Source: JALGVA01 sp964617715
Lineage (GTDB): Bacteria > Armatimonadota > Zipacnadia > Zipacnadales > UBA5352
DNA length: 64,000 bases
NCBI GenBank assembly: GCA_964617715.1
Contig: CAZTZN010000003.1
Coordinates: 1 to 64,000, forward strand
Direction of reading: 5' to 3'
The position numbers and the translations under genes were made by a program. The notes below the pieces were generated by a model. That model did no database searches and had not been told where the DNA came from. It was given only the letters and a program-made list of their open reading frames with translations. Below are positions 24,763 to 32,876 of the stretch, piece by piece; positions within the stretch are counted from its first letter, which is position 1; each line of letters opens with the position of its first letter.

Positions 24763-26132
24763 GCGGCACGCCCATCAACATCGGTGGTGTCTTCCCGCAC
24801 CTGCACGTGACCGCCGACATGGCGCCGCGGCGTAGCGAGGCGGGCATCGGCGCGCTCATGCCCTGGGCCGACCGGTTGTGGCTGATCACCTACCCGTCGA
24901 ACCGCACCAGCGGCTCGGGCACCGGGCTCTACGAGATAATGCCCGACCTCACCATGCGCAGGCGCCCCGAAAGCGTCGTGGGCACCTACGCCAACCGCCT
25001 GCTGCACTCCGCCACCGACCAGGTGGTTATCGGCCCGCACGTGATCGACCCCGATGGTCAGGTGCGCACCATCGAGGCGCTGGTGGAGCATCGGCTGACC
25101 GCGACCATGGCCCACCTCTACGACCCGAAGCGCATGGTCTACTTCCTGACCATGGAGGGCCTGTTGTTCGAGGTAGATATGGAGACCCTCGCCTGCGAGC
25201 TGCTCTGGGACCTCAAGGGTGAGCTGGCCTTGCCCGCGGACGCCTGGCCACACTTCAAGGGCGCGCACACGGGTATGGGCCGCGTGGTGGTGTGCAATAA
25301 CACGTACGATGAGCCGGAGTACCTGGGTCGCAGGCGGGCGGGGCGGCTGGCCGAGTGGGATGGCGAGATGTGGCGCACCATCACCGAAGAGCCGTTCATG
25401 GAGGCCGCCGGGCGGCGCAACCTGGGCGGGGCGATCTTCGCCACCGGCTGGGACAACGCTTCGGCGCTGCTGAAGGTGCTGATCGGTGGGAAGTGGCGCA
25501 CCTGGCGGCTGCCCAAGGCCAGTCAGTGCTACGATCACGGCTGGCTGACCGAGTGGACGCGTATCCGGGAGGTGGAGACCGAGCGCTTCCTGATGGACTG
25601 CCACGGGATGTTCTACGAGCTGCCCGCGCAGGTCTACGGCGGTGACATCCTGCCCATCAAGCCGATCTGCCGGCACCTGCGCATCATCCCCGACTTCTGC
25701 GCGTGGATGGGCCTGCTGGTGTTGGCAGGCAATCAGACCACGCCCAACGGGGACACCAACCTGCTGGCGGGCCAGCCGCAGGCCAATCTGTGGCTGGGCA
25801 AGACCGATGATCTGTGGCATTTCGCCAAGCCCGCCGGGTGGGGCGGGCCGTGGCGGCGTACGCCGGTGACCGCGGGCGTGCCCTCCGACCCGTTCCTGAT
25901 GACCGGATTCGAGCACAAGTGCCTGCATCTCTCGCAGCTCTCAGCGGGCGCCGTCGAGTTCACTGTTGAAGTGGACTTCCTCGGCGATGGCAGCTTTGGC
26001 GCGGCCGAGACGGTCACTGTGGCCGCGGGCGCGCACGCCACGCACACCTTCCCGGAGGGCTTCTCGGCACACTGGGTGCGCATAGTCGCCGACCGCGACT
26101 GCATTGCGACGGCGCAGTTCGTGTACTCGTAG
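24759..26132 (+). CDS. Beta-propeller-like protein of unknown function
   Basis: A protein of 457 residues starting at a GTG that overlaps the previous stop, with GAGGAGGG upstream. Repeated segments of ~50 residues with WADRLWLITYP, GTYANRLLHS, KRMVYFLTMEGLLFEVD, NLGGAIFATGWDN and CAWMGLLVLAGNQTT look like the blades of a beta-propeller. The last ~90 residues are a separate beta domain ending FSAHWVRIVADRDCIATA. There is no signal peptide. Proteins of this kind occur beside sugar-utilisation genes in Planctomycetes-like genomes, but the function is not known. The coupling to the membrane protein upstream suggests a shared role. Confidence 0.6.
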   Translation: MSGTPINIGGVFPHLHVTADMAPRRSEAGIGALMPWADRLWLITYPSNRTSGSGTGLYEIMPDLTMRRRPESVVGTYANRLLHSATDQVVIGPHVIDPDGQVRTIEALVEHRLTATMAHLYDPKRMVYFLTMEGLLFEVDMETLACELLWDLKGELALPADAWPHFKGAHTGMGRVVVCNNTYDEPEYLGRRRAGRLAEWDGEMWRTITEEPFMEAAGRRNLGGAIFATGWDNASALLKVLIGGKWRTWRLPKASQCYDHGWLTEWTRIREVETERFLMDCHGMFYELPAQVYGGDILPIKPICRHLRIIPDFCAWMGLLVLAGNQTTPNGDTNLLAGQPQANLWLGKTDDLWHFAKPAGWGGPWRRTPVTAGVPSDPFLMTGFEHKCLHLSQLSAGAVEFTVEVDFLGDGSFGAAETVTVAAGAHATHTFPEGFSAHWVRIVADRDCIATAQFVYS

Positions 26133-26299
26133 CCAGGAGCGATGGCCGATGACCGGCCAGACCGTCCGGTGGCATGGCCCCTCGGAAGCGGTCGGCGGCC
26201 CCGCATCGGCTGGGGAGAAGCCCACGGGTGTGTACCTGGCCCGCGCCGGTCTTGCCGATCGCAGCGACTGAGCGCATCAGACCGCACTGGCGCTGTGCT

Positions 26300-26328
26300 T
26301 TGACAGCCGAGGGGCCTTGTGATATAGT
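26300..26328 (+). promoter_or_regulatory. Near-consensus sigma-70 promoter for the CuAO-N protein gene
   Basis: TTGACA (26300-26305) and TATAGT (26323-26328) are separated by exactly 17 bases. The -35 box is perfect and the -10 box has five of six matches. Transcription would start near 26335, giving a leader of about 68 bases to the GTG at 26403. Confidence 0.85.
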
Positions 26329-26402
26329 CACTTCGAGCAACAACGGCACTATCGGCCGGCAGCGCGCCAGTGCGGGTCGCTGCGCCGAGAGGGGTGTTCA
26401 CC

Positions 26403-27221
26403 GTGCTCGACGCCAGGCGTGCGTTCGTGGTCACCGCAGTCATCCTTGCCGCCGCCACGGTCGCCACCGCAGGCACGTTGACCGTGCAGGGAGCCGGCGG
26501 ACTGTCGCTGGAGATTACCTGTGACGTGCCGCCCTCCGACAGCGCCACGCCCGAGATCAGCGGCGTGGTCAGCATCGCCCCCGTCTCCGAGGCGCTGCGT
26601 GACCGGCCCATGATGCTCTACGTGGATGGTGTCGCGCGCGGCCTCACCGGATCATCGGCCGGCCGGTTCGACATCGACACCGGCGCGCTGGGCGAGGGAG
26701 AGCATGTCCTGCGCGTTGACGCCCTGGCGGGCGAGCAGCTCATCGCCTCCACCGGGAGCATCCCGGTGACGGTGCTCACCGCCGCGGAGGCGACCGCTCG
26801 GCAGCTTCCCCCCACCGATCTCGGCGGTGGCACGCCGGCGTTCGTCAAGCTGTATCGGCCGCGCATCTACCGCGAGATCGTCTACTTCAACAACCGCGAG
26901 GCCGACCTCGAGAAGCACGCCTTCATCCGTGACGGGCGCGTCTACATCACGCTCACCGACCTCATGCGTCACATCGGCGGCAGTATCATCTGGGGCCCCG
27001 ATGACGATGACCTCGAGGTCGAGCGCAACGGCATCACGGTGGAGTTGTCCCCCAACAGTCGCACGGTCTACGTCAATGGCGTGCGCCAGCGGCTGGACCG
27101 ACCCACCATTCGTCGCGCCAACCGCACCTACGTTCCGGTGCGGCCGTTCGCGGCGCTGTTCGGCATCGCCACCGAGTGGGACTTCCAGGATGATCGCGCC
27201 TACGTGACCTACGCCGAGTAG
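26403..27221 (+). CDS. Secreted protein with C-terminal copper amine oxidase N-like domain
   Basis: A protein of 272 residues. GTG 26403 is chosen because AGAGGGG lies 8 bases upstream and a signal peptide (RRAFVVTAVILAAATVATAG) follows directly; an earlier in-frame GTG at 26370 has no such site. Residues ~25-135 form an Ig-like beta domain (LYVDGVARGL, GEHVLRVDALAGE). The C-terminal ~90 residues (DGRVYITLTDLMRHIGGSI, RTVYVNGVRQRL, NRTYVPVRPFAALFG) are a CuAO-N/stalk domain (PF07833), common in Firmicutes and Armatimonadota cell-surface proteins. It likely binds peptidoglycan or surface glycan. It heads the group read from the promoter at 26300. Confidence 0.85.
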   Translation: MLDARRAFVVTAVILAAATVATAGTLTVQGAGGLSLEITCDVPPSDSATPEISGVVSIAPVSEALRDRPMMLYVDGVARGLTGSSAGRFDIDTGALGEGEHVLRVDALAGEQLIASTGSIPVTVLTAAEATARQLPPTDLGGGTPAFVKLYRPRIYREIVYFNNREADLEKHAFIRDGRVYITLTDLMRHIGGSIIWGPDDDDLEVERNGITVELSPNSRTVYVNGVRQRLDRPTIRRANRTYVPVRPFAALFGIATEWDFQDDRAYVTYAE

Positions 27222-27251
27222 CTGGCGACCGGGCCTGCAGGCGGGCTGAGC

Positions 27252-27662
27252 ATGATCGCAGCAGACACCGCAGATGAGTTGGTCGCCACGGCACGCCGGG
27301 CACGACAACGGGCGTATGCCCCATATTCGGACTTCACCGTCGGCGCGGCCGTCCTGTGCGCCGACGGTCGCGTTTTCGCGGGCTGCAACGTGGAGAACGC
27401 TTCACCGGGCGCGACCGTCTGCGCCGAGCGGGTGGCGATATTCACCGCGGTGGCCGCGGGTTGCGGGCAGATCAGGGCCATCGCGATCGCAGGGCCGGGC
27501 GAGGAGCCACTGCCACCATGCGGCATCTGCCGCCAGGTGATGATTGAACTCGCGCCCGATGCGGTTGTCATCATGGCCGGGGACGACCGCACCCGCACGA
27601 GCACGGTTGCCGCGCTGATGCCCGATGCCTTCGGCGCGGGCAAGTTGCGGGGACGCACCTGA
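27252..27662 (+). CDS. cdd: Cytidine deaminase
   Basis: A protein of 136 residues, the usual size of the tetrameric short-form cytidine deaminase that converts cytidine and deoxycytidine to uridine forms for pyrimidine salvage. All zinc-site motifs are present: GCNVENAS, the catalytic TVCAERVAIF (Cys and Glu) and PPCGICRQVM (two zinc Cys). YAPYSDFTVGAAV at the N-terminus is the substrate loop. The ATG has only a weak ribosome-binding site. It follows the CuAO-N gene by 30 bases and is 25 bases ahead of the deacetylase, so it appears to ride in the same transcript rather than in a nucleotide-metabolism operon. Confidence 0.95.
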   Translation: MIAADTADELVATARRARQRAYAPYSDFTVGAAVLCADGRVFAGCNVENASPGATVCAERVAIFTAVAAGCGQIRAIAIAGPGEEPLPPCGICRQVMIELAPDAVVIMAGDDRTRTSTVAALMPDAFGAGKLRGRT

Positions 27663-27687
27663 GGATGACGCCGGGGAGTGGTACGGG

Positions 27688-29214
27688 GTGATCTGCATCG
27701 GCCGGCGAGGATGCGCGCACGCGGGCCGGACCCGAACGCGCTGCTTCACGCTACTGATTGCGGTTGTGGTCGCGGCGTGGCCCGGATCCGCCTGCATTGC
27801 CGGGGCGGCGGTGCGTGCCGCGGCGGCCGAGCCGGTCGCCGGCCCGGCGGACGATCGAGCGCCCGCGCCGGCCCGCCGGCTCATTGAGATCACCCAGGTG
27901 CTCCCGACCTACGCGGCCCTCGCCGGTGGTGCCGGGCGAGTGGTCATGCCCGGCGTACACAGCACCCGTCGCATCGAGTACGACCTGGTGGCCGACCGAA
28001 CGGTGAGCATCCGGTTGGCTCTCGCCGAGCCACTCGTGGTGTACAGCCGACCCGGCGACGGTCAGACCCCGCCGCGCATGGCCCTTACCTTCGACGACGG
28101 CCCGAGCGCGGTGTACACGTCGCAGATCATGGATATCTTCGCCCGGCACGGGGGGCGTGGCACCTTTTTCGTGATGGGCGGGCTCGTGAACAGGCGCAAA
28201 GACCTTATCGAGCGCCTGGCGCTCGAGGGGCATGAGGTCGGGATCCACACCTGGTGGCACGCCAACCTGACCGAGCTGTCCGACGATGCCATCGTCTCCG
28301 ACCTGGCCCGTTGTCGGGCGGCGCTCGACCCGCTGATGCAGCGGCCGGTACGCTGGGTGCGTCCGCCCTACGGGGCCGTGGACGCGCGCGTGCGCAGGGT
28401 CGTCACCAACGCGGGCTATCATGTCGCCATGTGGTCGATTGACCCGCGCGACTGGCAAAGGCCCGGCTCGTCGGTGATTGCCCGCCGTATCCTGAACAAC
28501 GCGCGCGACGGCGCGGTGGTCGTGCTGCATGACGGTGGGGGCAACCGCGCGGGCACCGTCGCCGCAATGCGCACGGTGGTCCCGGCGCTCATTGAGCGCG
28601 GCTTCGAGCTGGTCACGATGTCCGAGCTGGCGGGCTTCGCCGACCCCCCGCCGACCGAGCGCGGCATGGTGCTGACCATCGACGACCACCGCTTCGTGGT
28701 CGAGAACGACTTCGAAGACATGCGGGTTCTCGTGGACGGGATGGAGGTCGAGCTGGGCACGCCTCCGGTGCGCACCGAGGGCCAGTTCCTGGTTCACGGC
28801 CGCCCGGTATTGCGCGCGCTGGGCGCGACGGTGAACTGGGATGCCGAGCACCTCGCGGTCGGCTTCACCGCCGCGCGCGGTCAGTTCGATGTGCGCCTCG
28901 ACACCTTGCAGGTTACGCGTGACGGCGCGCAGTTGTTCGTGCGCGTTCCGTCCGTCTACTACCACAAACTCGGGTTGCTGCCGGTGTGGCTCATCGCCAA
29001 CGCGTGCAACGCCACCGTGGAAGTGGACGAGCAGGCGCGCACGATAAGCTTCTTCACCACGCAGGCCGCCAACCTGGGGCGAACGCCGCCGCGCCCCGCC
29101 GGCGGACTTGCCCTGCGCGGCCTCGATGGCATGAGCGTCTGCGGCGTGCCCGCCGAAGCGTGGATGCAGACCGGCCTCGCGATCCTGGGAGTGCATGCTG
29201 CTGTCCTCATCTGA
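27688..29214 (+). CDS. Secreted polysaccharide deacetylase (NodB domain) with C-terminal CuAO-N-like region
   Basis: A protein of 508 residues. GTG 27688 has GGGGAG about 10 bases upstream and is followed by a signal sequence (FTLLIAVVVAAWPGSACIAG). The NodB domain shows ALTFDDGPS (base Asp and metal Asp), GIHTWWHANLTELS (the H-x3-H metal pair), WVRPPYGAVD, WSIDPRDW and VVVLHDGG (catalytic His), so all active residues of a CE4 enzyme are present. Residues ~320-450 (VEGQ-like VRTEGQFLVHGRPVLRALG) form a CuAO-N-like stalk as in the protein two genes upstream. It likely deacetylates peptidoglycan or another N-acetylated surface glycan. Its end overlaps mnmA by 20 bases. Confidence 0.88.
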   Translation: MICIGRRGCAHAGRTRTRCFTLLIAVVVAAWPGSACIAGAAVRAAAAEPVAGPADDRAPAPARRLIEITQVLPTYAALAGGAGRVVMPGVHSTRRIEYDLVADRTVSIRLALAEPLVVYSRPGDGQTPPRMALTFDDGPSAVYTSQIMDIFARHGGRGTFFVMGGLVNRRKDLIERLALEGHEVGIHTWWHANLTELSDDAIVSDLARCRAALDPLMQRPVRWVRPPYGAVDARVRRVVTNAGYHVAMWSIDPRDWQRPGSSVIARRILNNARDGAVVVLHDGGGNRAGTVAAMRTVVPALIERGFELVTMSELAGFADPPPTERGMVLTIDDHRFVVENDFEDMRVLVDGMEVELGTPPVRTEGQFLVHGRPVLRALGATVNWDAEHLAVGFTAARGQFDVRLDTLQVTRDGAQLFVRVPSVYYHKLGLLPVWLIANACNATVEVDEQARTISFFTTQAANLGRTPPRPAGGLALRGLDGMSVCGVPAEAWMQTGLAILGVHAAVLI

Positions 29215-30265
29215 TCGTGCAGCCCGACCGGCCCGGGCCGTCGCCGCCATGTCAGGCGGTGTGGACAGCTCCGTAGCCGCCATGCTGGCCGTGCGCGCGG
29301 GCGTGGAGGCCATCGGTGTCACCCTCGGGCTGCCTGGTGGCGATGCGGCGTCGGCCCGCGCCGTGTGCTCACTGCTGGGCATCGAGCATCGTGAGGAAGA
29401 CGTGTCGGAGGCCTTCGAGGCCCGGGTGCTCAGTCCGTTCATCGCCGCCTACGCTGCGGGACGTACGCCCAACCCCTGCGTACTGTGCAATCCGCTGGTC
29501 AAGTTCGCGACGCTGGCGCGGCTCGCTGATGACCTGGGGTGCGAAGGCATCATCAGCGGCCACTACGCGCGTGTGCGTTGCGAGGCGGGGGAATGGCACC
29601 TGCTGCGCGCGCTTGATCGCGCCAAGGATCAGTCGTACATGCTCTACCGACTGCCTCAGCGCATCCTGGCGCGTCTGATGCTCCCGTTGGCTGAGGAGAC
29701 GAAAGACGAGGTGCGCGAGCTGGCCAACGAGGCCGCCCTGGCGGTGACCGAACGTGCCGAGAGCCAGGATGCGTGCTTTGCCCCCGATGGCGAGGTGGCC
29801 GCGCTGGTTGCAGCTTCCCGCCCGGACGCCGCCCGCCCCGGGCCGATCCTCGATGGTGGAGGTCAGGTGATCGGCCGCCATCGCGGGCTGGCGCACTACA
29901 CCGTGGGCCAGCGGCGGGGGCTGGGCATCGGAGGGCCGGGTGGTCCATTTTACGTGCTGCGCATCGATGCGCGGCGTAATGCGCTCGTCGTCGGGCCCGA
30001 AAGGGAGCTGTGGGTCGAGGGCTGCGCAGTTGAGGACGTGTGCATCGTCGGCACGGCCCCCGGCCCCGAGTTCGAAGCCAGGGTGATGACCCGTTACCGA
30101 GGCACCGAGACTCCGGCGCTGGTGCGCATCGACGGAGACCGCGCCACCATCCATTTTGAACGCCCGCACCGTGCTCCGGCGCCGGGCCAGTCGGCCGTAT
30201 TCTATCAGGGCGAACGCCTGGTCGGAGGCGGCATAATCGCGCCCGAGCCCGAATCAGGCGCCTGA
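29195..30265 (+). CDS. mnmA: tRNA-specific 2-thiouridylase MnmA
   Basis: A protein of 356 residues, the normal MnmA length. It adds the 2-thio group to wobble U34 of tRNAs for Lys, Glu and Gln. AAMSGGVDSSVAAML is the PP-loop for ATP, NPCVLCN holds the first catalytic Cys, and AESQDACFAPDG the second. ISGHYAR, DQSYMLYRLPQ and HYTVGQRRGLGI are the other family signatures. It starts inside the end of the deacetylase gene, a coupling with no obvious functional logic. The sulfur donor genes (iscS, tusA) are not in the window. Confidence 0.95.
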   Translation: MLLSSSDRAARPARAVAAMSGGVDSSVAAMLAVRAGVEAIGVTLGLPGGDAASARAVCSLLGIEHREEDVSEAFEARVLSPFIAAYAAGRTPNPCVLCNPLVKFATLARLADDLGCEGIISGHYARVRCEAGEWHLLRALDRAKDQSYMLYRLPQRILARLMLPLAEETKDEVRELANEAALAVTERAESQDACFAPDGEVAALVAASRPDAARPGPILDGGGQVIGRHRGLAHYTVGQRRGLGIGGPGGPFYVLRIDARRNALVVGPERELWVEGCAVEDVCIVGTAPGPEFEARVMTRYRGTETPALVRIDGDRATIHFERPHRAPAPGQSAVFYQGERLVGGGIIAPEPESGA

Positions 30266-30308
30266 CTTCGCCCGAATGACGGTGAGAGTCGTCGATAGGG
30301 GATCGACC

Positions 30309-31040
30309 GTGATCGATCTGCACAATCATATCATGCGCTACGTGGTGCCGGTTCACCGCACCGAGCCCGACATCGAGATCGCGGTCAGAATGGCCGAGAT
30401 CGCCGCCGCTGATGGCATCCGCATCATCGTCTCGACACCGCACTTCCGGCCTGAGGCGCTGGGAGATCGCCTGCCGGCGGTGTACGCCATGATGCGTGAA
30501 GGTGTGGCCGAACTCAACGGGGTTCTCCGTGAGCGCGGCATTGACGTTGAGGTGGTGGATGGAGCCGAGGTGCAGCTCTGGGAAGGGCTGCCCGACCTGG
30601 CCGACGCCGGGCTGCTGCCGACGCTCGGCGAGGGACGGCACGTGCTCATCGAACTGCCCATCGCCAGCTACGCGACCTACGCCGAGCAGGTGCTGTTCGC
30701 GCTGCAGCTCAAGGGCCTTCAGCCGGTGATCGCGCACTTCGAGCGCATGGCCAGCGCGCCCACACGCGAGTTCGACGCCGAGGTGTTGGTGTCGCGCGGT
30801 ATCAAGCTGCAGGTAAACTGCGAGAGCCTGCAGGCGCGGCGGGGGAGAGCGGTGCAACGCGCCGCCCAGGACCTGATCCGCCGGGGCCTCGCCGCCGGGC
30901 TGGGCTCGGACGCACACGATCCCGAGGACTCGCCGCCACGCCTGAGCGCCTGCCGCCGGGCCGTCAACCGCGCGGGAGGACAGGGCGCTTTCGAGCGCCT
31001 CACGTGGGAGCAGCCGCTGGAGATCATCGGCCGCGGTTGA
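30309..31040 (+). CDS. PHP-domain protein-tyrosine phosphatase, CpsB/YwqE-like
   Basis: A 243-residue PHP protein. GTG 30309 has AGGGG 8 bases upstream and places IDLHNHIMRY at the N-terminus; an ATG at 30276 lacks a ribosome site. Metal ligands are seen in LHNH, STPHFRPEAL, DGAEVQL, VIAHFERM and GLGSDAHD, in CpsB/CapC/YwqE order. Members of this family are manganese-dependent tyrosine phosphatases that control bacterial tyrosine kinases in capsule or exopolysaccharide production. No BY-kinase gene is next to it, so the partner is elsewhere. It is the last gene before the ATP synthase promoter. Confidence 0.87.
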   Translation: MIDLHNHIMRYVVPVHRTEPDIEIAVRMAEIAAADGIRIIVSTPHFRPEALGDRLPAVYAMMREGVAELNGVLRERGIDVEVVDGAEVQLWEGLPDLADAGLLPTLGEGRHVLIELPIASYATYAEQVLFALQLKGLQPVIAHFERMASAPTREFDAEVLVSRGIKLQVNCESLQARRGRAVQRAAQDLIRRGLAAGLGSDAHDPEDSPPRLSACRRAVNRAGGQGAFERLTWEQPLEIIGRG

Positions 31041-31067
31041 TCGCACATCTGTGCGAGCCCGCGCCGC

Positions 31068-31096
31068 TTGACTGTGCAGGGCCGAAGGCCTACAAT
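31068..31096 (+). promoter_or_regulatory. Near-consensus promoter of the ATP synthase operon
   Basis: TTGACT (31068-31073) and TACAAT (31091-31096) lie 17 bases apart; each differs from consensus by one base. The predicted start near 31103 is directly at the GGAGG (31104-31108) of the first gene, so the leader would be only about a dozen bases. Confidence 0.85.
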
Positions 31097-31114
31097 AGCG
31101 CGCGGAGGCAGATC

Positions 31115-31327
31115 ATGAGACAGTCACGCTCGTCGCTCGTCTCCGGAGCGAGGTACTGGCTGCTGGCGTGGTCTGTCCCCCTCTCCATCGGCGTCGGCTG
31201 GGGTGCGGGATGGCTGCTCGATGGGCATTTCGGCACCGATCCATGGCTTCAGATCATCGGCTTCCTGCTGGGAGCAGTGGCAGGCCTGAAGCAGATCCTC
31301 CAGCTCGTGGACGGCGATGACAGCTAG
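31115..31327 (+). CDS. AtpZ/AtpI-like small membrane protein
   Basis: A protein of 70 residues at the head of the ATP synthase operon, with GGAGG 6 bases before the ATG. Two membrane helices (YWLLAWSVPLSIGVGWGAGW and WLQIIGFLLGAVAGLKQIL) joined by LLDGHFGTDP match the AtpZ/ATPase_gene1 family (PF09527), small subunits that accompany AtpI and have been linked to Mg2+/Ca2+ handling or c-ring assembly. Its TAG stop overlaps the next reading frame by 11 bases. The organism plainly uses TAG as a real stop here, which matters for the interrupted gene that follows. Confidence 0.8.
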   Translation: MRQSRSSLVSGARYWLLAWSVPLSIGVGWGAGWLLDGHFGTDPWLQIIGFLLGAVAGLKQILQLVDGDDS

Positions 31328-31721
31328 ATTCTGGTCGCAGCGCCCCGGTAGCGCCGTGGCGGCGGCCGCCGCCATCTCGCTCATCGTCGCGGTGACAGTC
31401 TACGTCCTGTGCGGGCGTCACGTCGCGCTGGGCTTTGTCGGTGGGGTGGTTACGGGAGCGGGCATGCTCAGCGCGTTCGTCCGTGTACTCAACAAGGCGT
31501 CCGTTCCTGCCGAGGAACGTGTAGGGCCAACCTGGCCGGGGACCCTGCCGCACGTGGGCGAATTCGCCGTCGTTGCTGCTGTGGGGTAGCTGGTTATCGT
31601 CGTCTGGCGGGGCAATGCCGTCGCCTTCGCCGCCGGCTACACTGTTGCGCTGATCGCGCTGCTGGTTGGCTCGGGGCGACGCGGATTTGACATGCATACC
31701 GGCAGGCCCACCTGGGACTGA
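31317..31721 (+). pseudogene. AtpI-like subunit gene interrupted by an in-frame TAG
   Basis: The frame from ATG 31317 runs to TAG at 31587-31589 and then stays open, in the same frame, to TGA at 31719-31721, six bases before atpB. The combined 134 codons have the size and four-helix layout of AtpI (ATP synthase subunit I): helix 1 AAAAAISLIVAVTVYVLCG, helix 2 ALGFVGGVVTGAGMLSAF, helix 3 FAVVAAVG-stop-LVIVVW, helix 4 AVAFAAGYTVALIALLVG. The stop therefore falls inside helix 3. The options are a base-call error, a true nonsense mutation, or read-through. AtpI is a non-essential c-ring assembly helper, so loss is tolerable. No reinitiation start is evident soon after the TAG. Confidence 0.75.
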
Positions 31722-31726
31722 CACAA

Positions 31727-32518
31727 GTGCACGAAGAACACGGAAGCTGGCTCAAACCGATCGCCGACCTGCTGCCCGCGAGTTGGCACGGCTTCGTGGA
31801 TGTCTACGTGCTCAACGGTTGGCTGATCATGCTCATCCTGGTGCTGCTCGCCTGGCTGGGCACGCGCCGACGCGCACGGGTTCCGCGTGGTCTGCAGAAC
31901 GCCTGGGAGATGTACGTGGTCTTCGTGCGCGATTTCTGTGTCGAGCAGATTGGCCCCGGCGCCGAGAAGTACGCGCCCTTGCTGGGCACGCTCTTCATCT
32001 ACATCCTGTTCATGAATCTGTTCGGCCTGATCCCGGGCTTCATCACGCCGACCATGTCGATCAACGTAACGGCGGCGCTGGCGCTCTCGGTGTTCCTGTT
32101 TGTACAGTACTCGGGCTTCGCCCGGCAGGGCGTGGGCTATCTCATGAATTTTGTCGGCGAGCCCTGGTGGTTGTTCCCAATCAATATCCCGGTGCACGTG
32201 ATTGGGGAACTGGCCAAGCCGCTGTCGCTGGCCGTGCGTCTTTTCGGCAACATGTTCGGCGAGGAGACGGCCATCTTCCGTATGGCAGCCTTGGGCGCGA
32301 TGATCCTGCCCTTTACGTACATCCCGATCCCGGTACAGATCATCAACGTGGCGCTGCACCTGATCATCGGCCCGATCCAGGCGTTCGTCTTCTTCATTCT
32401 CAGCGCCGCTTACATTGAGATGGCGATACAAGTCCACGAGGGCGAGCACGAGGACGCACACGACGCGGACGACACAACCCCTGAGCACGCGCTGGAGCCG
32501 ATCGAGCAGGCTGGCTGA
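31727..32518 (+). CDS. atpB: ATP synthase Fo subunit a
   Basis: A 263-residue membrane protein forming the ion half-channels. GTG 31727 follows the AtpI-like frame by five bases. Helices are evident at ~30-47 (GWLIMLILVLLAWLG), ~90-115 (LFIYILFMNLFGLIPGFI), ~125-145, ~165-205 and ~210-240. The family signature is PLSLAVRLFGNMFGEE, with the essential Arg in AVRLFGN. The N-terminus lies outside or in the periplasm. The C-terminus is unusually acidic and His-rich (HEGEHEDAHDADD). The ribosome site is poor, consistent with coupling to the preceding gene. Confidence 0.95.
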   Translation: MHEEHGSWLKPIADLLPASWHGFVDVYVLNGWLIMLILVLLAWLGTRRRARVPRGLQNAWEMYVVFVRDFCVEQIGPGAEKYAPLLGTLFIYILFMNLFGLIPGFITPTMSINVTAALALSVFLFVQYSGFARQGVGYLMNFVGEPWWLFPINIPVHVIGELAKPLSLAVRLFGNMFGEETAIFRMAALGAMILPFTYIPIPVQIINVALHLIIGPIQAFVFFILSAAYIEMAIQVHEGEHEDAHDADDTTPEHALEPIEQAG

Positions 32519-32563
32519 GCGCGTAGGGTAAGCACAGACGCATGGTCTGGAGGGACGACGAGC

Positions 32564-32830
32564 ATGGACTATCCCAGCGCGTTGGCACTGGCGGTCGGCT
32601 TTGGTCTACCACTCGCGGTGGCGCTGGCGGCGCTCGGACAGGGGCGCGCGGCCGCGGCCGCCATGGAGGGCATCGCGCGCCAGCCTGACGCCGCGAGCAA
32701 CATCCGTAGCGCCCTGATCCTCTCGCTGGCGCTGATCGAGTCACTGGTCATCTACGTGCTGCTGGCCTTCCTGCTGTTGTTCGGCAAATTGCCGCCGGTG
32801 ATGGACTACCTGAAGGAGATCGGCAAGTGA
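32564..32830 (+). CDS. atpE: ATP synthase Fo subunit c
   Basis: A protein of 88 residues forming the rotor ring, with GGAGGG before the ATG. Two helices flank the conserved polar loop ARQPDA. The ion-binding carboxylate is Glu59 in LALIESLVIY. Gln26 (ALGQGRAA), Ser60 and Tyr64 match three side chains that hold Na+ in the Ilyobacter-type ring (Gln32, Ser66, Tyr70), with the same Gln-to-Glu spacing of 33. The Thr after Ser is Leu here and the Pro before Gln is Ala, so Na+ use is possible but not certain. It follows atpB by 45 bases. Confidence 0.95.
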   Translation: MDYPSALALAVGFGLPLAVALAALGQGRAAAAAMEGIARQPDAASNIRSALILSLALIESLVIYVLLAFLLLFGKLPPVMDYLKEIGK

Positions 32831-32876
32831 GTCCGTCCACGCGACGGGCGGGCCGGACGGGTGCAGGCTGAGGACC

